Origin: Nephrocerus scutellatus
Lineage: Eukaryota > Arthropoda > Insecta > Diptera > Pipunculidae
DNA: 64,000 bases
Direction: 5' to 3'
NCBI GenBank assembly: GCA_947095585.1
Contig: OX352762.1
Location: 48,103,335 to 48,167,334 of the forward strand
The first letter of the stretch is position 1. Each line of letters begins with the position of its first letter. This document shows positions 11,925-24,348 of the stretch, in pieces. The notes under the pieces were generated by a model. It ran no database searches, had not been told where the DNA came from, and worked only from the letters and a program-made list of their open reading frames with translations. Made by a program: the position numbers and the translations under genes.

Positions 11925-11950
11925 TTGAGAATGATGATAATGATCATATT
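11925..11950 (+). repeat. Monomer with 22-bp deletion (copy 1)
   Basis: 'cttgagaatgatgataatg' replaces the normal run from 'cttgagaaattg' to 'ccataatg', removing 22 bp, including one whole TTCCAGAA module. The matching copy in the second 6-kb unit lies at 17740-17765. Confidence 0.85.
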
Positions 11951-14764
11951 CTAGAATTTCCATAGGAAGAATTCTTATAGTCGCATCTTAGTTCTACATT
12001 CCGAACTTCATGCGAATCGCTTGAGAAATTGATTTATTCCAGAAATTCCAGACCATAATGATCATATTCCAGAATTTCCATAGGAAGAAATCTTATAGTC
12101 GCATCGTAGTTCTACATTCCGAATTTCATGCGAATCGCTTGAGAAATTGATTTGTTCCAGAAATTCCAGACCATAATGATCATATTCCAGAATTTCCATT
12201 AGAAGAAATCTTATAGTCGCATCTTAGTTCTACATTCCGAACTTCATGCGAATCGCTTGAGAAACTGATTTATTCCAGAAATTCCAGAACATAATGATCA
12301 TATTCCAGAATTTCCATAGGAAGAATTCTTATAGTCGCATTTTAGTTCTACATTCCGAATTTTATGCGAATCGCTTGAGAAATTGATTTGTTCCAGAAAT
12401 TCCAGACAATAATGATCATATTCCAGAAGTTCCATAGGAAGAATTCTTATAGTCGCATCTTAGTTCTACATTCCGAATTTTATGCGAATCGCTTGAGAAA
12501 TTGATTTGTTCCTGAAATTCCAGACCATAATGATCATATTCCAGAATTTCCATAGAAAGAAATCTTATAGTCGCATCTTAGTTCTACATTCCGAATTTCA
12601 TGCGAATCGCTTGAGAAATTGATTTGTTCCAGAAATTCCAGACAATAATGATCATATTCCAGAAGTTCCATAGGAAGAAATCTTATAGTCTCATCTTAGT
12701 TCTACATTCCGAATTTCATGCGAATCGCTTGAGAAATAGATTTGTTCCAGAAATTCCAGACCATAATGATCATATTCTAGAATTTTCATAGGAAGAAGTC
12801 TTATAGTCGCATCTTAGTCCTACATTCCGAATTTCATGCGAATCGCTTGAGAAATTGATTTATTCCTGAAATTCCAGACCATAATTATCATATTCCAGAA
12901 TTTCCATAGGATGAAGTCTTTTAGTCGCATCTTAATCCTACATTCCGAATTTCATGCGAATCTCTTGGGAAATTGCTTTATTCCAGAAATTTCAGACAAA
13001 AATTATCATATTCCAGAAGTTCCATAGGAAGAAATCTTATATTCACATCTTAGTCCTACTTTCCGAATTTCATGCGAATCGCTTGAGAAATTGATTTATT
13101 CCAGAAATTCCAGACCATAATGATCATATTCCAGAATTTCCATAGGAAGAAATCTTATAGTCGCATCGTAGTTCTACATTCCGAATTTCATGCGAATCGC
13201 TTGAGAAATTGATTTGTTCCAGAAATTCCAGACCATAATGATCATATTCCAGAAGTTCCATAGGAAGAAATCTTAGAGTCACATCTTAGTCCTACATTTC
13301 GAATTTCATGCGAATCGCTTGAGAGAGTGATATGTTCCAGAAATTCCAAACCATAATGATCATATTCCACAATTTCCATAGGAAGCAGTCTGATAGTCGC
13401 ATCTTAGTCCTACAATCCGAATTTCCTGCGAATCGCTTGAGAAATTGATTTGTTCCAGAAATTCCAGACCATAATGATCATACTCCACAATTTCCATAGG
13501 AAGAAGTCTGATAGTCGCATCATAGTTCTACATTCCAAATTTCCTGCGAATCGCTTGGGAAATTGATTTGTTCCAGAAATTCCAGACCATAATGATCATA
13601 TTTCAAAATTTCCATAGGAAGAAATCTTATAGTCGCATCTTAGTTCTACATTCCGAATTTCATGCGAATCGCTTGAGAAATTGATTTATTCCGGAAATTC
13701 CAGACCATAATGATCATATTCCAAAATTTCCATAGGAAGAAATCTTATAGTCGCATCTTAGTTCTACATTCCGAATTTCATGCGAATCGCTTGGTAAATT
13801 GATTTGTTCCAGAAATTCCAGACCATAATTATCATATTCCAGAATTTCCATAGGAAGAAGTCTAATAGTCGCATTTTAGTTCTACATTCCGAATTTCATG
13901 CGAATCGCTTGAGAAATTGATTTGTTCCAGAAATTCCAGACAATAATGATCATATTCTAGAATTTCCATAGGAAGAAGTCTTATAGTTGCATCTTAGTCC
14001 AACATTCCGAAATTCATGCGAATCGCTTAAGAAATTGATTTGTTCCAGAAATTCCAGACCATAATGATGATATTCCAGAATTTCAATTGGAAGAAATCTG
14101 ATAGTCGCATCTTAGTTCTACATTCCGAATTTCATGCGAATTGCTTGAGAAATTGATTTGTTCCAGAAATTCCAGACCATAATGATCATATTCCAGAATT
14201 TCCATAGGAAGAAGTCTAATAGTCGCAACTTAGTTTTACATTCTTAGTCCTACATTCCGAATTTCATGCGAATCGCTTGAGAGAGTGATATGTTCCAGAA
14301 ATTCCAGACCATAATGATCATACTCCACAATTTCCAAAGGAAGAAGTCTGATAGTCGCATCATAGTTCTACATTCCGAATTTCCTGCGAATCGCTTGGGA
14401 AATTGATTTGTTCCAGAAATTCCAGACCATAATGATCATATTCCAAAATTTCCATAGGAAGAAATCTTATAGTCGCATCTTAGTTCTACATTCCGAATTT
14501 CATGCGAATCGCTTGAGAAATTGATTTGTTCCAGAAATTCCAGACCATAATGATCATATTCCAGAATTTCCAAAGGAAGAAGTCTTGTAGTCGCATCTTA
14601 GTCTTACATTCCGAATTACATGCGAATCGCTTGAGAAACTGACTTGTTCCTGAAATTCCAGACCATAATGATGATATTCCAGAATTTCCATAGCAAAAAG
14701 TCTTATAGTCGCATCTTAGTCCTACATTCCGAATTTACTGCGAATCGCTTGAGAAATTGATTTG

Positions 14765-14824
14765 TTCCAGAAATTCCAGACCATAATGATCATATTCCAG
14801 AAATTCCAGACCATAATGTTCATA
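14765..14824 (+). repeat. 30-bp internal tandem duplication (copy 5 of 5)
   Basis: Units are 14765-14794 and 14795-14824, 6034 bp after copy 4. This is the last example I found; none occurs in the remaining 49 kb. It therefore marks the left domain of the window. Confidence 0.92.
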
Positions 14825-17739
14825 TTCAAGAATTTCCATAGGAAGAAGTCTAATAGTCGCATCTTAGTCACACATTCCGAATTTCAAGCGAATCTCTTGG
14901 GAAATTGCTTTATTCCAGAAATTCCAGACAAAAATTATCATATTCCAGAAGTTCCATAGGAAGAAATCTTATATTCACATCTTAGTCCTACATTCCGAAT
15001 TTCATGCGAATCGCTTGAGAAATTGATTTGTTCCTGAAATTCCAGACCATAATGATCATATTCCAGAATTTCCATAGGAAGAAGTCTGATAGTCGCATCT
15101 TAGTTCTACATTCCGAATTTCCTGCGAATCGCTTGAGAAATTGATTTGTTCCAGAAATTCCAGACCATAATGATAATATTCCAGAATTTCCATAGGAAGA
15201 ATTCATATAGTCGCATCTTAGTTCTACATTCCGAATTTCATGCGAATCGCTTGAGAAATTGATTTGTTCCAGAAATACCAGACAATAATGATCATATTCC
15301 AGAAGTTCCATAGGAAGAAATCTTAGAGTCACATCTTAGTCCTACATTCCGAATTTCATGCGAATCGCTTGAGAGAGTGATATGTTCCAGAAATTCCAAA
15401 CCATAATGATCATATTCCACAATTTCCATAGGAAGCAGTCTGATAGTCGCATCTTAGTCCTACAATCCGAATTTCCTGCGAATCGCTTGAGAAATTGATT
15501 TGTTCCAGAAATTCCAGACCATAATGATCATACTCCACAATTTCCATAGGAAGAAGTCTGATAGTCGCATCATAGTTCTACATTCCAAATTTCCTGCGAA
15601 TCGCTTGGGAAATTGATTTGTTCCAGAAATTCCAGACCATAATGATCATATTCCAAAATTTCCATAGGAAGAAATCTTATAGTCGCATCTTAGTTCTACA
15701 TTCCGAATTTCATGCGAATCGCTTGAGAAATTGATTTGTTCCAGAAATTCCAGACCATAATGATCATATTCCAAAATTTCCATAGGAAGAAATCTTATAG
15801 TCGCATCTTAGTTCTACATTCCGAATTTCATGCGAATCGCTTGGTAAATTGATTTGTTCCAGAAATTCCAGACCATAATTATCATATTCCAGAATTTCCA
15901 TAGGAAGAAGTCTAATAGTCGCATTTTAGTTCTACATTCCGAATTTCATGCGAATCGCTTGAGAAATTGATTTGTTCCAGAAATTCCAGACAATAATGAT
16001 CATATACTAGAATTTCCATAGGAAGAAGTCTTATAGTTGCATCTTAGTCCAACATTCCGAAATTCATGCGAATCGCTTAAGAAATTGATTTGTTCCAGAA
16101 ATTCCAGACCATAATGATGATATTCCAGAATTTCAATTGGAAGAAATCTGATAGTCGCATCTTAGTTCTACATTCCGAATTTCATGCGAATTGCTTGAGA
16201 AATTGATTTGTTCCAGAAATTCCAGACCATAATGATCATATTCCAGAATTTCCATAGGAAGAAGTCTAATAGTCGCAACTTAGTTTTACATTCTTAGTCC
16301 TACATTCCGAATTTCATGCGAATCGCTTGAGAGAGTGATATGTTCCAGAAATTCCAGACCATAATGATCATACTCCACAATTTCCATAGGATTTCTGATA
16401 GTCGCATCATAGTTCTACATTCCGAATTTCCTGCGAATCGCTTGGGAAATTGATTTGTTCCAGAAATTCCAGACCATAATGATCATATTCCAAAATTTCC
16501 ATAGGAAGAAATCTTATAGTCGCATCTTAGTTCTACATTCCGAATTTCATGCGAATCGCTTGAGAAATTGATTTGTTCCAGAAATTCCAGACCATAATGA
16601 TCATATTCCAAAATTTCCATAGGAAGATATCTTATAGTCGCATCTTAATTCTACATTCCGAATTTCATGCGAATCGCTTGGTAAATTGATTTGTTCCAGA
16701 AATTCCAGACCATAATTATCATATTCCAGAATTTCCATAGGAAGAAGTCTTATAGTCGCATCTTAGTCCTACATTCCAAATTTCATGCGAATCGCTTGAG
16801 AAATTGATTTGTTCCAGAAATTCCAGACCATAATGATCATATTCCAGAATTTCCATACGAAGAAGTCTAATAGTCGCATCTTAGTTCTACATTCCGAATT
16901 TCATGCGAACCGCTTAAGAAATTGATTTGTTCCAGAAATTCCAGACCATAATGATGATATTCCAGAATTTCCATAGGAAGAAATCTTATAGTCTCATCTT
17001 AGTTCTACATTCCGAATTTCATGCGAATCGCTTGAGAAATAGATTTGTTCCAGAAATTCCAGACCATAATGATCATATTCTAGAATTTTCATAGGAAGAA
17101 GTCTTATAGTCGCATCTTAGTCCTACATTCCGAATTTCATGCGAATCGCTTGAGAAATTGATTTGTTCCAGAAATTCCAGACCATAATGATCATATTCCA
17201 GAATTTCCATAGGAAGAAGTCTAAAAGTCGCAACTTAGTTTTACATTCCGAATTTCATGCGAATCGCTTGAGAAATTGATTTGTTCCTGAAATTCCAGAC
17301 CATAATTATCATATTCCAGAATTTCCATAGGATGAAGTCTTTTAGTCGCATCTTAATCCTACATTCCGAATTTCATGCGAATCTCTTGGGAAATTGCTTT
17401 ATTCCAGAAATTTCAGACAAAAATTATCATATTCCAGACGTTCCATAGGAAGAAATCTTATATTCACATCTTGGTCCTACTTTCCCAATTTCATGCGAAT
17501 CGCTTGAGAAATTGATTTGTTCCAGAAATTCCAGACCATAACGATCATCTTCCAGAATTTCCATAGGAAGAAGTCTGATAGTCGCATCTTAGTTCTACAT
17601 TCCGAATTTCCTGCGAATCGCTTGAGAATTTGATTTGTTCCAGAAATTCCAGACCATAATGATCATATTCCAGAATTTCCATAGGAAGAATTCTTATAGT
17701 CACATCTTAGTTCTACATTCCGAATTTCATGCGAATCGC

Positions 17740-17765
17740 TTGAGAATGATGATAATGATCATATT
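17740..17765 (+). repeat. Monomer with 22-bp deletion (copy 2)
   Basis: Same deleted form as at 11925-11950, 5815 bp downstream. This confirms that the deletion preceded the 6-kb duplication. Confidence 0.85.
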
Positions 17766-18914
17766 CTAGAATTTCCATAGGAAGAATTCTTATAGTCGCA
17801 TCTTAGTTCTACATTCCGAACTTCATGCGAATCGCTTGAGAAATTGATTTATTCCAGAAATTCCAGACCATAATGATCATATTCCAGAATTTCCATAGGA
17901 AGAAATCTTATAGTCGCATCGTAGTTCTACATTCCGAATTTCATGCGAATCGCTTGAGAAATTGATTTGTTCCAGAAATTCCAGACCATAATGATCATAT
18001 TCCAGAATTTCCATTAGAAGAAATCTTATAGTCGCATCTTAGTTCTACATTCCGAACTTCATGCGAATCGCTTGAGAAACTGATTTATTCCAGAAATTCC
18101 AGAACATAATGATCATATTCCAGAATTTCCATAGGAAGAATTCTTATAGTCGCATTTTAGTTCTACATTCCGAATTTTATGCGAATCGCTTGAGAAATTG
18201 ATTTGTTCCAGAAATTCCAGACAATAATGATCATATTCCAGAAGTTCCATAGGAAGAATTCTTATAGTCGCATCTTAGTTCTACATTCCGAATTTTATGC
18301 GAATCGCTTGAGAAATTGATTTGTTCCTGAAATTCCAGACCATAATGATCATATTCCAGAATTTCCATAGAAAGAAATCTTATAGTCGCATCTTAGTTCT
18401 ACATTCCGAATTTCATGCGAATCGCTTGAGAAATTGATTTGTTCCAGAAATTCCAGACAATAATGATCATATTCCAGAAGTTCCATAGGAAGAAATCTTA
18501 TAGTCTCATCTTAGTTCTACATTCCGAATTTCATGCGAATCGCTTGAGAAATAGATTTGTTCCAGAAATTCCAGACCATAATGATCATATTCTAGAATTT
18601 TCATAGGAAGAAGTCTTATAGTCGCATCTTAGTCCTACATTCCGAATTTCATGCGAATCGCTTGAGAAATTGATTTATTCCTGAAATTCCAGACCATAAT
18701 TATCATATTCCAGAATTTCCATAGGATGAAGTCTTTTAGTCGCATCTTAATCCTACATTCCGAATTTCATGCGAATCTCTTGGGAAATTGCTTTATTCCA
18801 GAAATTTCAGACAAAAATTATCATATTCCAGAAGTTCCATAGGAAGAAATCTTATATTCACATCTTAGTCCTACTTTCCGAATTTCATGCGAATCGCTTG
18901 AGAAATTGATTTAT

Positions 18915-21900
18915 TCCAGAAATTCCAGACCATAATGATCATATTCCAGAATTTCCATAGGAAGAAATCTTATAGTCGCATCGTAGTTCTACATTCCGAA
19001 TTTCATGCGAATCGCTTGAGAAATTGATTTGTTCCAGAAATTCCAGACCATAATGATCATATTCCAGAATTTCCATAGGAAGAAATCTTATAGTCGCATC
19101 TTAGTTCTACATTTCGAACTTCATGCGAATCGCTTGAGAAATTGATTTATTCCAGAAATTCCAGAACATAATGATCATATTCCAGAATTTCCATAGGAAG
19201 AAATCTTATAGACGCATCGTAGTGCTACATTCCGAATTTCATGCGAATCGCTTGAGAAATTGATTTGTTCCAGAAATTCCAGACAATAACGATCATATTC
19301 TAGAATTTCCATAGGAAGAATTCTTATAGTCGCATTTTAGTTCTACATTCCGAATTTCATGCGAATCGCTTGAGAAATTGATTTGTTCCAGAAATTCCAG
19401 ACAATAATGATCATATTCCAGAAGTTCCATAGGAAGAATTCTTATAGTCGCATCTTAGTTCTACATTCCGAATTTTATGCGAATCGCTTGAGAAATTGAT
19501 TTGTTCCTGAAATTCCAGACCATAATGATCATATTCCAGAATTTCCATAGAAAGAAATCTTATAGTCGCATCTTAGTTCTACATTCCGAATTTCATGCGA
19601 ATCGCTTGAGAAATTGATTTGTTCCAGAAATTCCAGACAATAATGATCATATTCCAGAAGTTCCATAGGAAGAAATCTTATAGTCACATCTTAGTCCTAC
19701 ATTCCGAATTTCATGCGAATCGCTTGAGAAAGTGATATGTTCCAGAAATTCTAGACCATAATGATCATTTCACAATTTGCATAGGAAGAAGTCTGATAGT
19801 CGCATCTTAGTTCTACATTCCGAATTTCCTGCGAGTCTCTTGGGAAATTGATTTGTTCTAGAAATTCCAGACCATAATGATCATATTCCACAATTTCCAT
19901 AGGAAGAAGTCTGATAGTCGAATCTTAGTTCTAGATTCCGAATTTCCTGCGAATCGCTTGGGAAATTGTTTTGTTCCAGAAATTCCAGACCATAATGATG
20001 ATATTCCAGAATTTCCATAGGAAGAAATCTTATAGTCGCATCTTGGTTCTACATTCCGAATTTCATGCGAATCGCTTGAGAAATTGATTTGTTCCAGAAA
20101 TTCCAGACCATAATTATCATATTCCAGAATTTCCATAGGAAGAAGTCTGATAGTCGCATCTTAGTTCTACATTCCGAATTTCATGCGAATCGCTTGAGAA
20201 ATTGATTTGTTCCAGAAATTCCAGACCATAATGATCATATTCCACAATTTCCATAGGAAGAAGTCTGATAGTCGCATCTTAGTTCTACATTCTGAATTTC
20301 CTGCGAATTGCTTGGGAAATTGATTTGTTCCAGAAATTCCAGACCATAATGATCATATTCCAGAATTTCCATAGGAAGAAATCTTATAGTCGCATCTTAG
20401 TTCTACATTCCGAACTTCATGCGAATCGCTTGAGAAATTGATTTGTTCCAGAAATTCCAGACCATAATGATCATATTCCAGAATTTCCATAGGAAGAAGT
20501 CTAATAGTGGCATCTTAGTTCTACATTCCGAATTTCATGCGAATCGCTTGAGAAATTGATTTATTCCAGAAATTCCAGACCATAATGATCATATTCCAGA
20601 ATTTCCATAGAAAGAATTCTAATAATCGCTTCTTAGTTCTACATTCCGCATTTCATGCGAATCGCTTAAGAAATTGATTTGTTCCAGAAATTACAGACCA
20701 TAATGATGATATTCCAGAATTTCCATAGGAAGAAATCTTATAGTCGCATCTTAGTTCTACATTCCGAATTTCATGCGAATTGCTTGAGAAATTGATTTTT
20801 TCCAGAAATTCCAGACCATAATGATCAAATTCCAGAATTTCCATAGGAAGAAATCTTATAGTCGCATCGTAGTTCTACATTCCGAATTTCATGCGAATCG
20901 CTTGAGAAATTGATTTGTTCCAGAAATTCCAGACCATAATGATCATATTCCAGAATTTCCATAGGAAGAAGTCTTATAGTCACATCTTAGTCCTACATTC
21001 CGAATTGCATGCAAATCTCTTGAGAAACTGATTTGTTCCAGAAATTCCAGACCATAATGATCATATTCCAGAATTTCCATAGGAAGAAGTCTAATAGTCG
21101 CATCTTAGTTCTACATTCCGAATTTCATGCGAATTGCTTGGGAAATTGATTTGTTCCTGAAATTCCAGACCATAATGATCATATTCCAGAATTTCCATAG
21201 GAAGAAGTCTAATAGTCGCATCTTAGTTCTACATTCCGAATTTCATGCGAATCGCTTGAGAAATTGATTTGTTCCAGAAATTCCAGACCATAATGATCAT
21301 ATTCCAGAATTTCCATTGGAAGAATTCTAATAGTCGCATCTTAGTTCTACATTCCGAATTTCAAGGGAATCGCTAGGGAAATTGATTTGTTCCTGAAATT
21401 GCAGACCATAATGATCATATTCCAGAATTTCCATAGGAAGAAGTCTAATAGTGGCATCTTAGTTCTTCATTCCGAATTTCATGCGAATCGCTTGAGAATT
21501 TGATTTATTCCAGAAATTCCAGAGCATAATGATCATATTCCAGAATTTCCATAGGAAGAAATCTTATAGTCGCATCTTAGTTCTACATTCCGAATTTCAT
21601 GCGAATCGCTTGAGAAATTGATTTGTTCCAGAAATACCAGACAATAATGATCATATTCCAGAAGTTCCATAGGAAGAAATCTTAGAGTCACATCTTAGTC
21701 CTACATTCCGAATTTCATGCGAATCGCTTGAGAGAGTGATATGTTCCAGAAATTCCAGACCATAATGATCATATTCCACAATTTCCATAGGAAGCAGTCT
21801 GATAGTCGCATCTTAGTCCTACAACCCGAATTTCCTGCGAATCGCTTGAGAAATTGATTTGTTCCAGAAATTCCAGACCATAATGATCATACTCCATAAT

Positions 21901-22410
21901 TTCCATAGGAAGAAGTCTGATAGTCGCATCTTAGTTCTACATTCCAAATTTCCTGCGAATCGCTTGGGAAATTGATTTGTTCCAGAAATTCCAGACCATA
22001 ATGATCATATTCCAAAATTTCCATAGGAAGAAATCTTATAGTCGCATCTTAGTTCTACATTCCGAATTTCATGCGAATCGCTTGAGAAATTGATTTGTTC
22101 CAGAAATTCCAGACCATAATGATCATATTCCAAAATTTCCATAGGAAGAAATCTTATAGTCGCATCTTAGTTCTACATTCCGAATTTCATGCGAATCGCT
22201 TGGTAAATTGATTTGTTCCAGAAATTCCAGACCATAATTATCATATTCCAGAATTTCCATAGGAAGAAGTCTAATAGTCGCATTTTAGTTCTACATTCCG
22301 AATTTCATGCGAATCGCTTGAGAAATTGATTTGTTCCAGAAATTCCAGACAATAATGATCATATTCTAGAATTTCCATAGGAAGAAGTCTTATAGTTGCA
22401 TCTTAGTCCA
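18915..22410 (+). repeat. X-type block, partial, passing into Y (offset about 10.1 kb to 28979-32528)
   Basis: The monomer order matches 28979-32528: 'gtagtgctac' (about 19219 and 29283), 'gatcatttcacaatttgc' (about 19763 and 29827), 'gataatcgct'-type forms ('taataatcgcttctt' near 20610 and 30728), 'gattttttcc' (about 20796 and 30914) and 'aaataccagac' (21632 and 31750). The offset shifts from 10064 to 10118 near 20.15 kb because the second copy has an extra 54-bp chimeric monomer that is missing here. Confidence 0.82.
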
Positions 22411-24348
22411 ACATTCCGAAATTCATGCGAATCGCTTAAGAAATTGATTTGTTCCCGAAATTCCAGACCATAATGATGATATTCCAGAATTTCAATTGGA
22501 AGAAATCTGATAGTCGCATCTTAGTTCTACATTCCGAATTTCATGCGAATTGCTTGAGAAATTGATTTGTTCCAGAAATTCCAGACCATAATGATCATAT
22601 TCCAGAATTTCCATAGGAAGAAGTCTAATAGTCGCAACTTAGTTTTACATTCTTAGTCCTACATTCCGAATTTCATGCGAATCGCTTGAGAGAGTGATAT
22701 GTTCCAGAAATTCCAGACCATAATGATCATATTCCACAATTTCCATAGGAAGCAGTCTGATAGTCGCATCTTAGTTCTACAATCCGAATTTCCTGCGAAT
22801 CGCTTGAGAAATTGATTTGTTCCAGAAATTCCAGACCATAATGATCATACTCCACAATTTCCATAGGAAGAAGTCTGATAGTCGCATCATAGTTCTACAT
22901 TCCGAATTTCCTGCGAATCGCTTGGGAAATTGATTTGTTCCAGAAATTCCAGACCATAATGATCATATTCCAAAATTTCCATAGGAAGAAATCTTATAGT
23001 CGCATCTTAGTTCTACATTCCGAATTTCATGCGAATCGCTTGAGAAATTGATTTGTTCTAGAAATTCCAGACCATAATGATCATATTCCAAAATTTCCAT
23101 AGGAAGAAATCTTATAGTCGCATCTTAGTTCTACATTCCGAATTTCATGCGAATCGCTTGGTAAATTGATTTGTTCCAGAAATTCCAGACCATAATTATC
23201 ATATTCCAGAATTTCCATAGGAAGAAGTCTTATAGTCGCATCTTAGTCCTACATTCCAAATTTCATGCGAATCGCTTGAGAAATTGATTTGTTCCAGAAA
23301 TTCCAGACCATAATGATCATATTCCAGAATTTCCATACGAAGAAGTCTAATAGTCGCATCTTAGTTCTACATTCCGAATTTCATGCGAACCGCTTAAGAA
23401 ATTGATTTGTTCCAGAAATTCCAGACCATAATGATGATATTCCAGAATTTCCATAGGAAGAAATCTTATAGTCTCATCTTAGTTCTACATTCCGAATTTC
23501 ATGCGAATCGCTTGAGAAATAGATTTGTTCCAGAAATTCCAGACCATAATGATCATATTCCAGAATTTTCATAGGAAGAAGTCTTATAGTCGCATCTTAG
23601 TCCTACATTCCGAATTTCATGCGAATCGCTTGAGAAATTGATTTGTTCCAGAAATTCCAGACCATAATGATCATATTCCAGAATTTCCATAGGAAGAAGT
23701 CTAAAAGTCGCAACTTAGTTTTACATTCCGAATTTCATGCGAATCGCTTGAGAAATTGATTTGTTCCTGAAATTCCAGACCATAATTATCATATTCCAGA
23801 ATTTCCATAGGATGAAGTCTTTTAGTCGCATCTTAATCCTACATTCCGAATTTCATGCGAATCTCTTGGGAAATTGCTTTATTCCAGAAATTTCAGACAA
23901 AAATTATCATATTCCAGAAGTTCCATAGGAAGAAATCTTATATTCACATCTTAGTCCTACTTTCCGAATTTCCTGCGAATCGCTTGAGAATTTGATTTGT
24001 TCCAGAAATTCCAGACCATAATTGATTTGGTTGAAATTGATTTGTTCCAGAAATTCCAGACAATAATGATCATATTCCAGAAGTTCCATAGGAAGAAATC
24101 TTATAGTCTCATCTTAGTCCTACATTCCGGATTTGATGCGAATCGCTTGAGAAAGTGATATGTTCCAGAAATTCCAGACCATAATGATTATATTCAACAA
24201 TTTCCATAGGAAGAAATCTGATAGTCGCATCTTAGTTCTACAATCCGAATTTCCTGCGAGAAATTGATTTTTTCCAGAAATTCCAGACCATAATTATCAT
24301 ATTCCAGAATTTCCATAGGAAGAAGTCTGATAGTCGCATCTTAGTTCT
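22411..24348 (+). repeat. Y block half-copy 1 (1938 bp)
   Basis: Direct tandem partner of 24349-26404. The length equals 16 monomers plus 14 and 45, minus 9 bp, matching the indels inside. Against the second copy it lacks exactly one monomer next to the 45-bp insertion: 'cctactttccgaatttcctg' here joins what in the second copy are two neighbouring monomers. A single-unit in-register deletion explains this. Confidence 0.85.
24018..24062 (+). repeat. 45-bp insertion in a monomer (copy 1 of 4)
   Basis: The 'ataat' landmark is followed by 'tgatttggttgaaattgatt' and a second 'ttgttccagaaattccagac', so the landmark recurs after 45 bp instead of 118. The junction joins the tail of one unit to the 'ttgatttg' part of another, with an unusual 'ttgatttggttg' link. 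Other copies are at 26074-26118, 34255-34299 and 37374-37418. Confidence 0.9.

Larger units (their letters stand above)
7214..13247 (+). repeat. About 6.03-kb tandem duplication, copy 1
   Basis: This unit and the next one (13248-19062) are direct copies. The 'agagtcacatcttag' variant with 'catttcgaattt' occurs at about 7240 and 13274, the 30-bp duplication at 8731 and 14765, and the 22-bp deletion at about 11930 and 17745. The length of 6034 bp equals 51 monomers plus 30 and 14, minus 22, 3 and 3, which matches the indels I can see inside. It contains an extra 351-bp tandem duplication that copy 2 lacks, and it lacks one 132-bp monomer that copy 2 keeps. Confidence 0.87.
13248..19062 (+). repeat. 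About 6-kb tandem duplication, copy 2 (5815 bp)
   Basis: Same order of variant monomers as 7214-13247. The offset is 6034 bp at the start and 5815 bp after about 16.7 kb. The change of 219 bp equals a 351-bp duplication present only in copy 1 minus a 132-bp monomer present only in copy 2. Total length equals 49 monomers plus 30, 14 and 14, minus 22 and 3. Apart from this block difference the copies look almost identical by eye. Confidence 0.87.
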
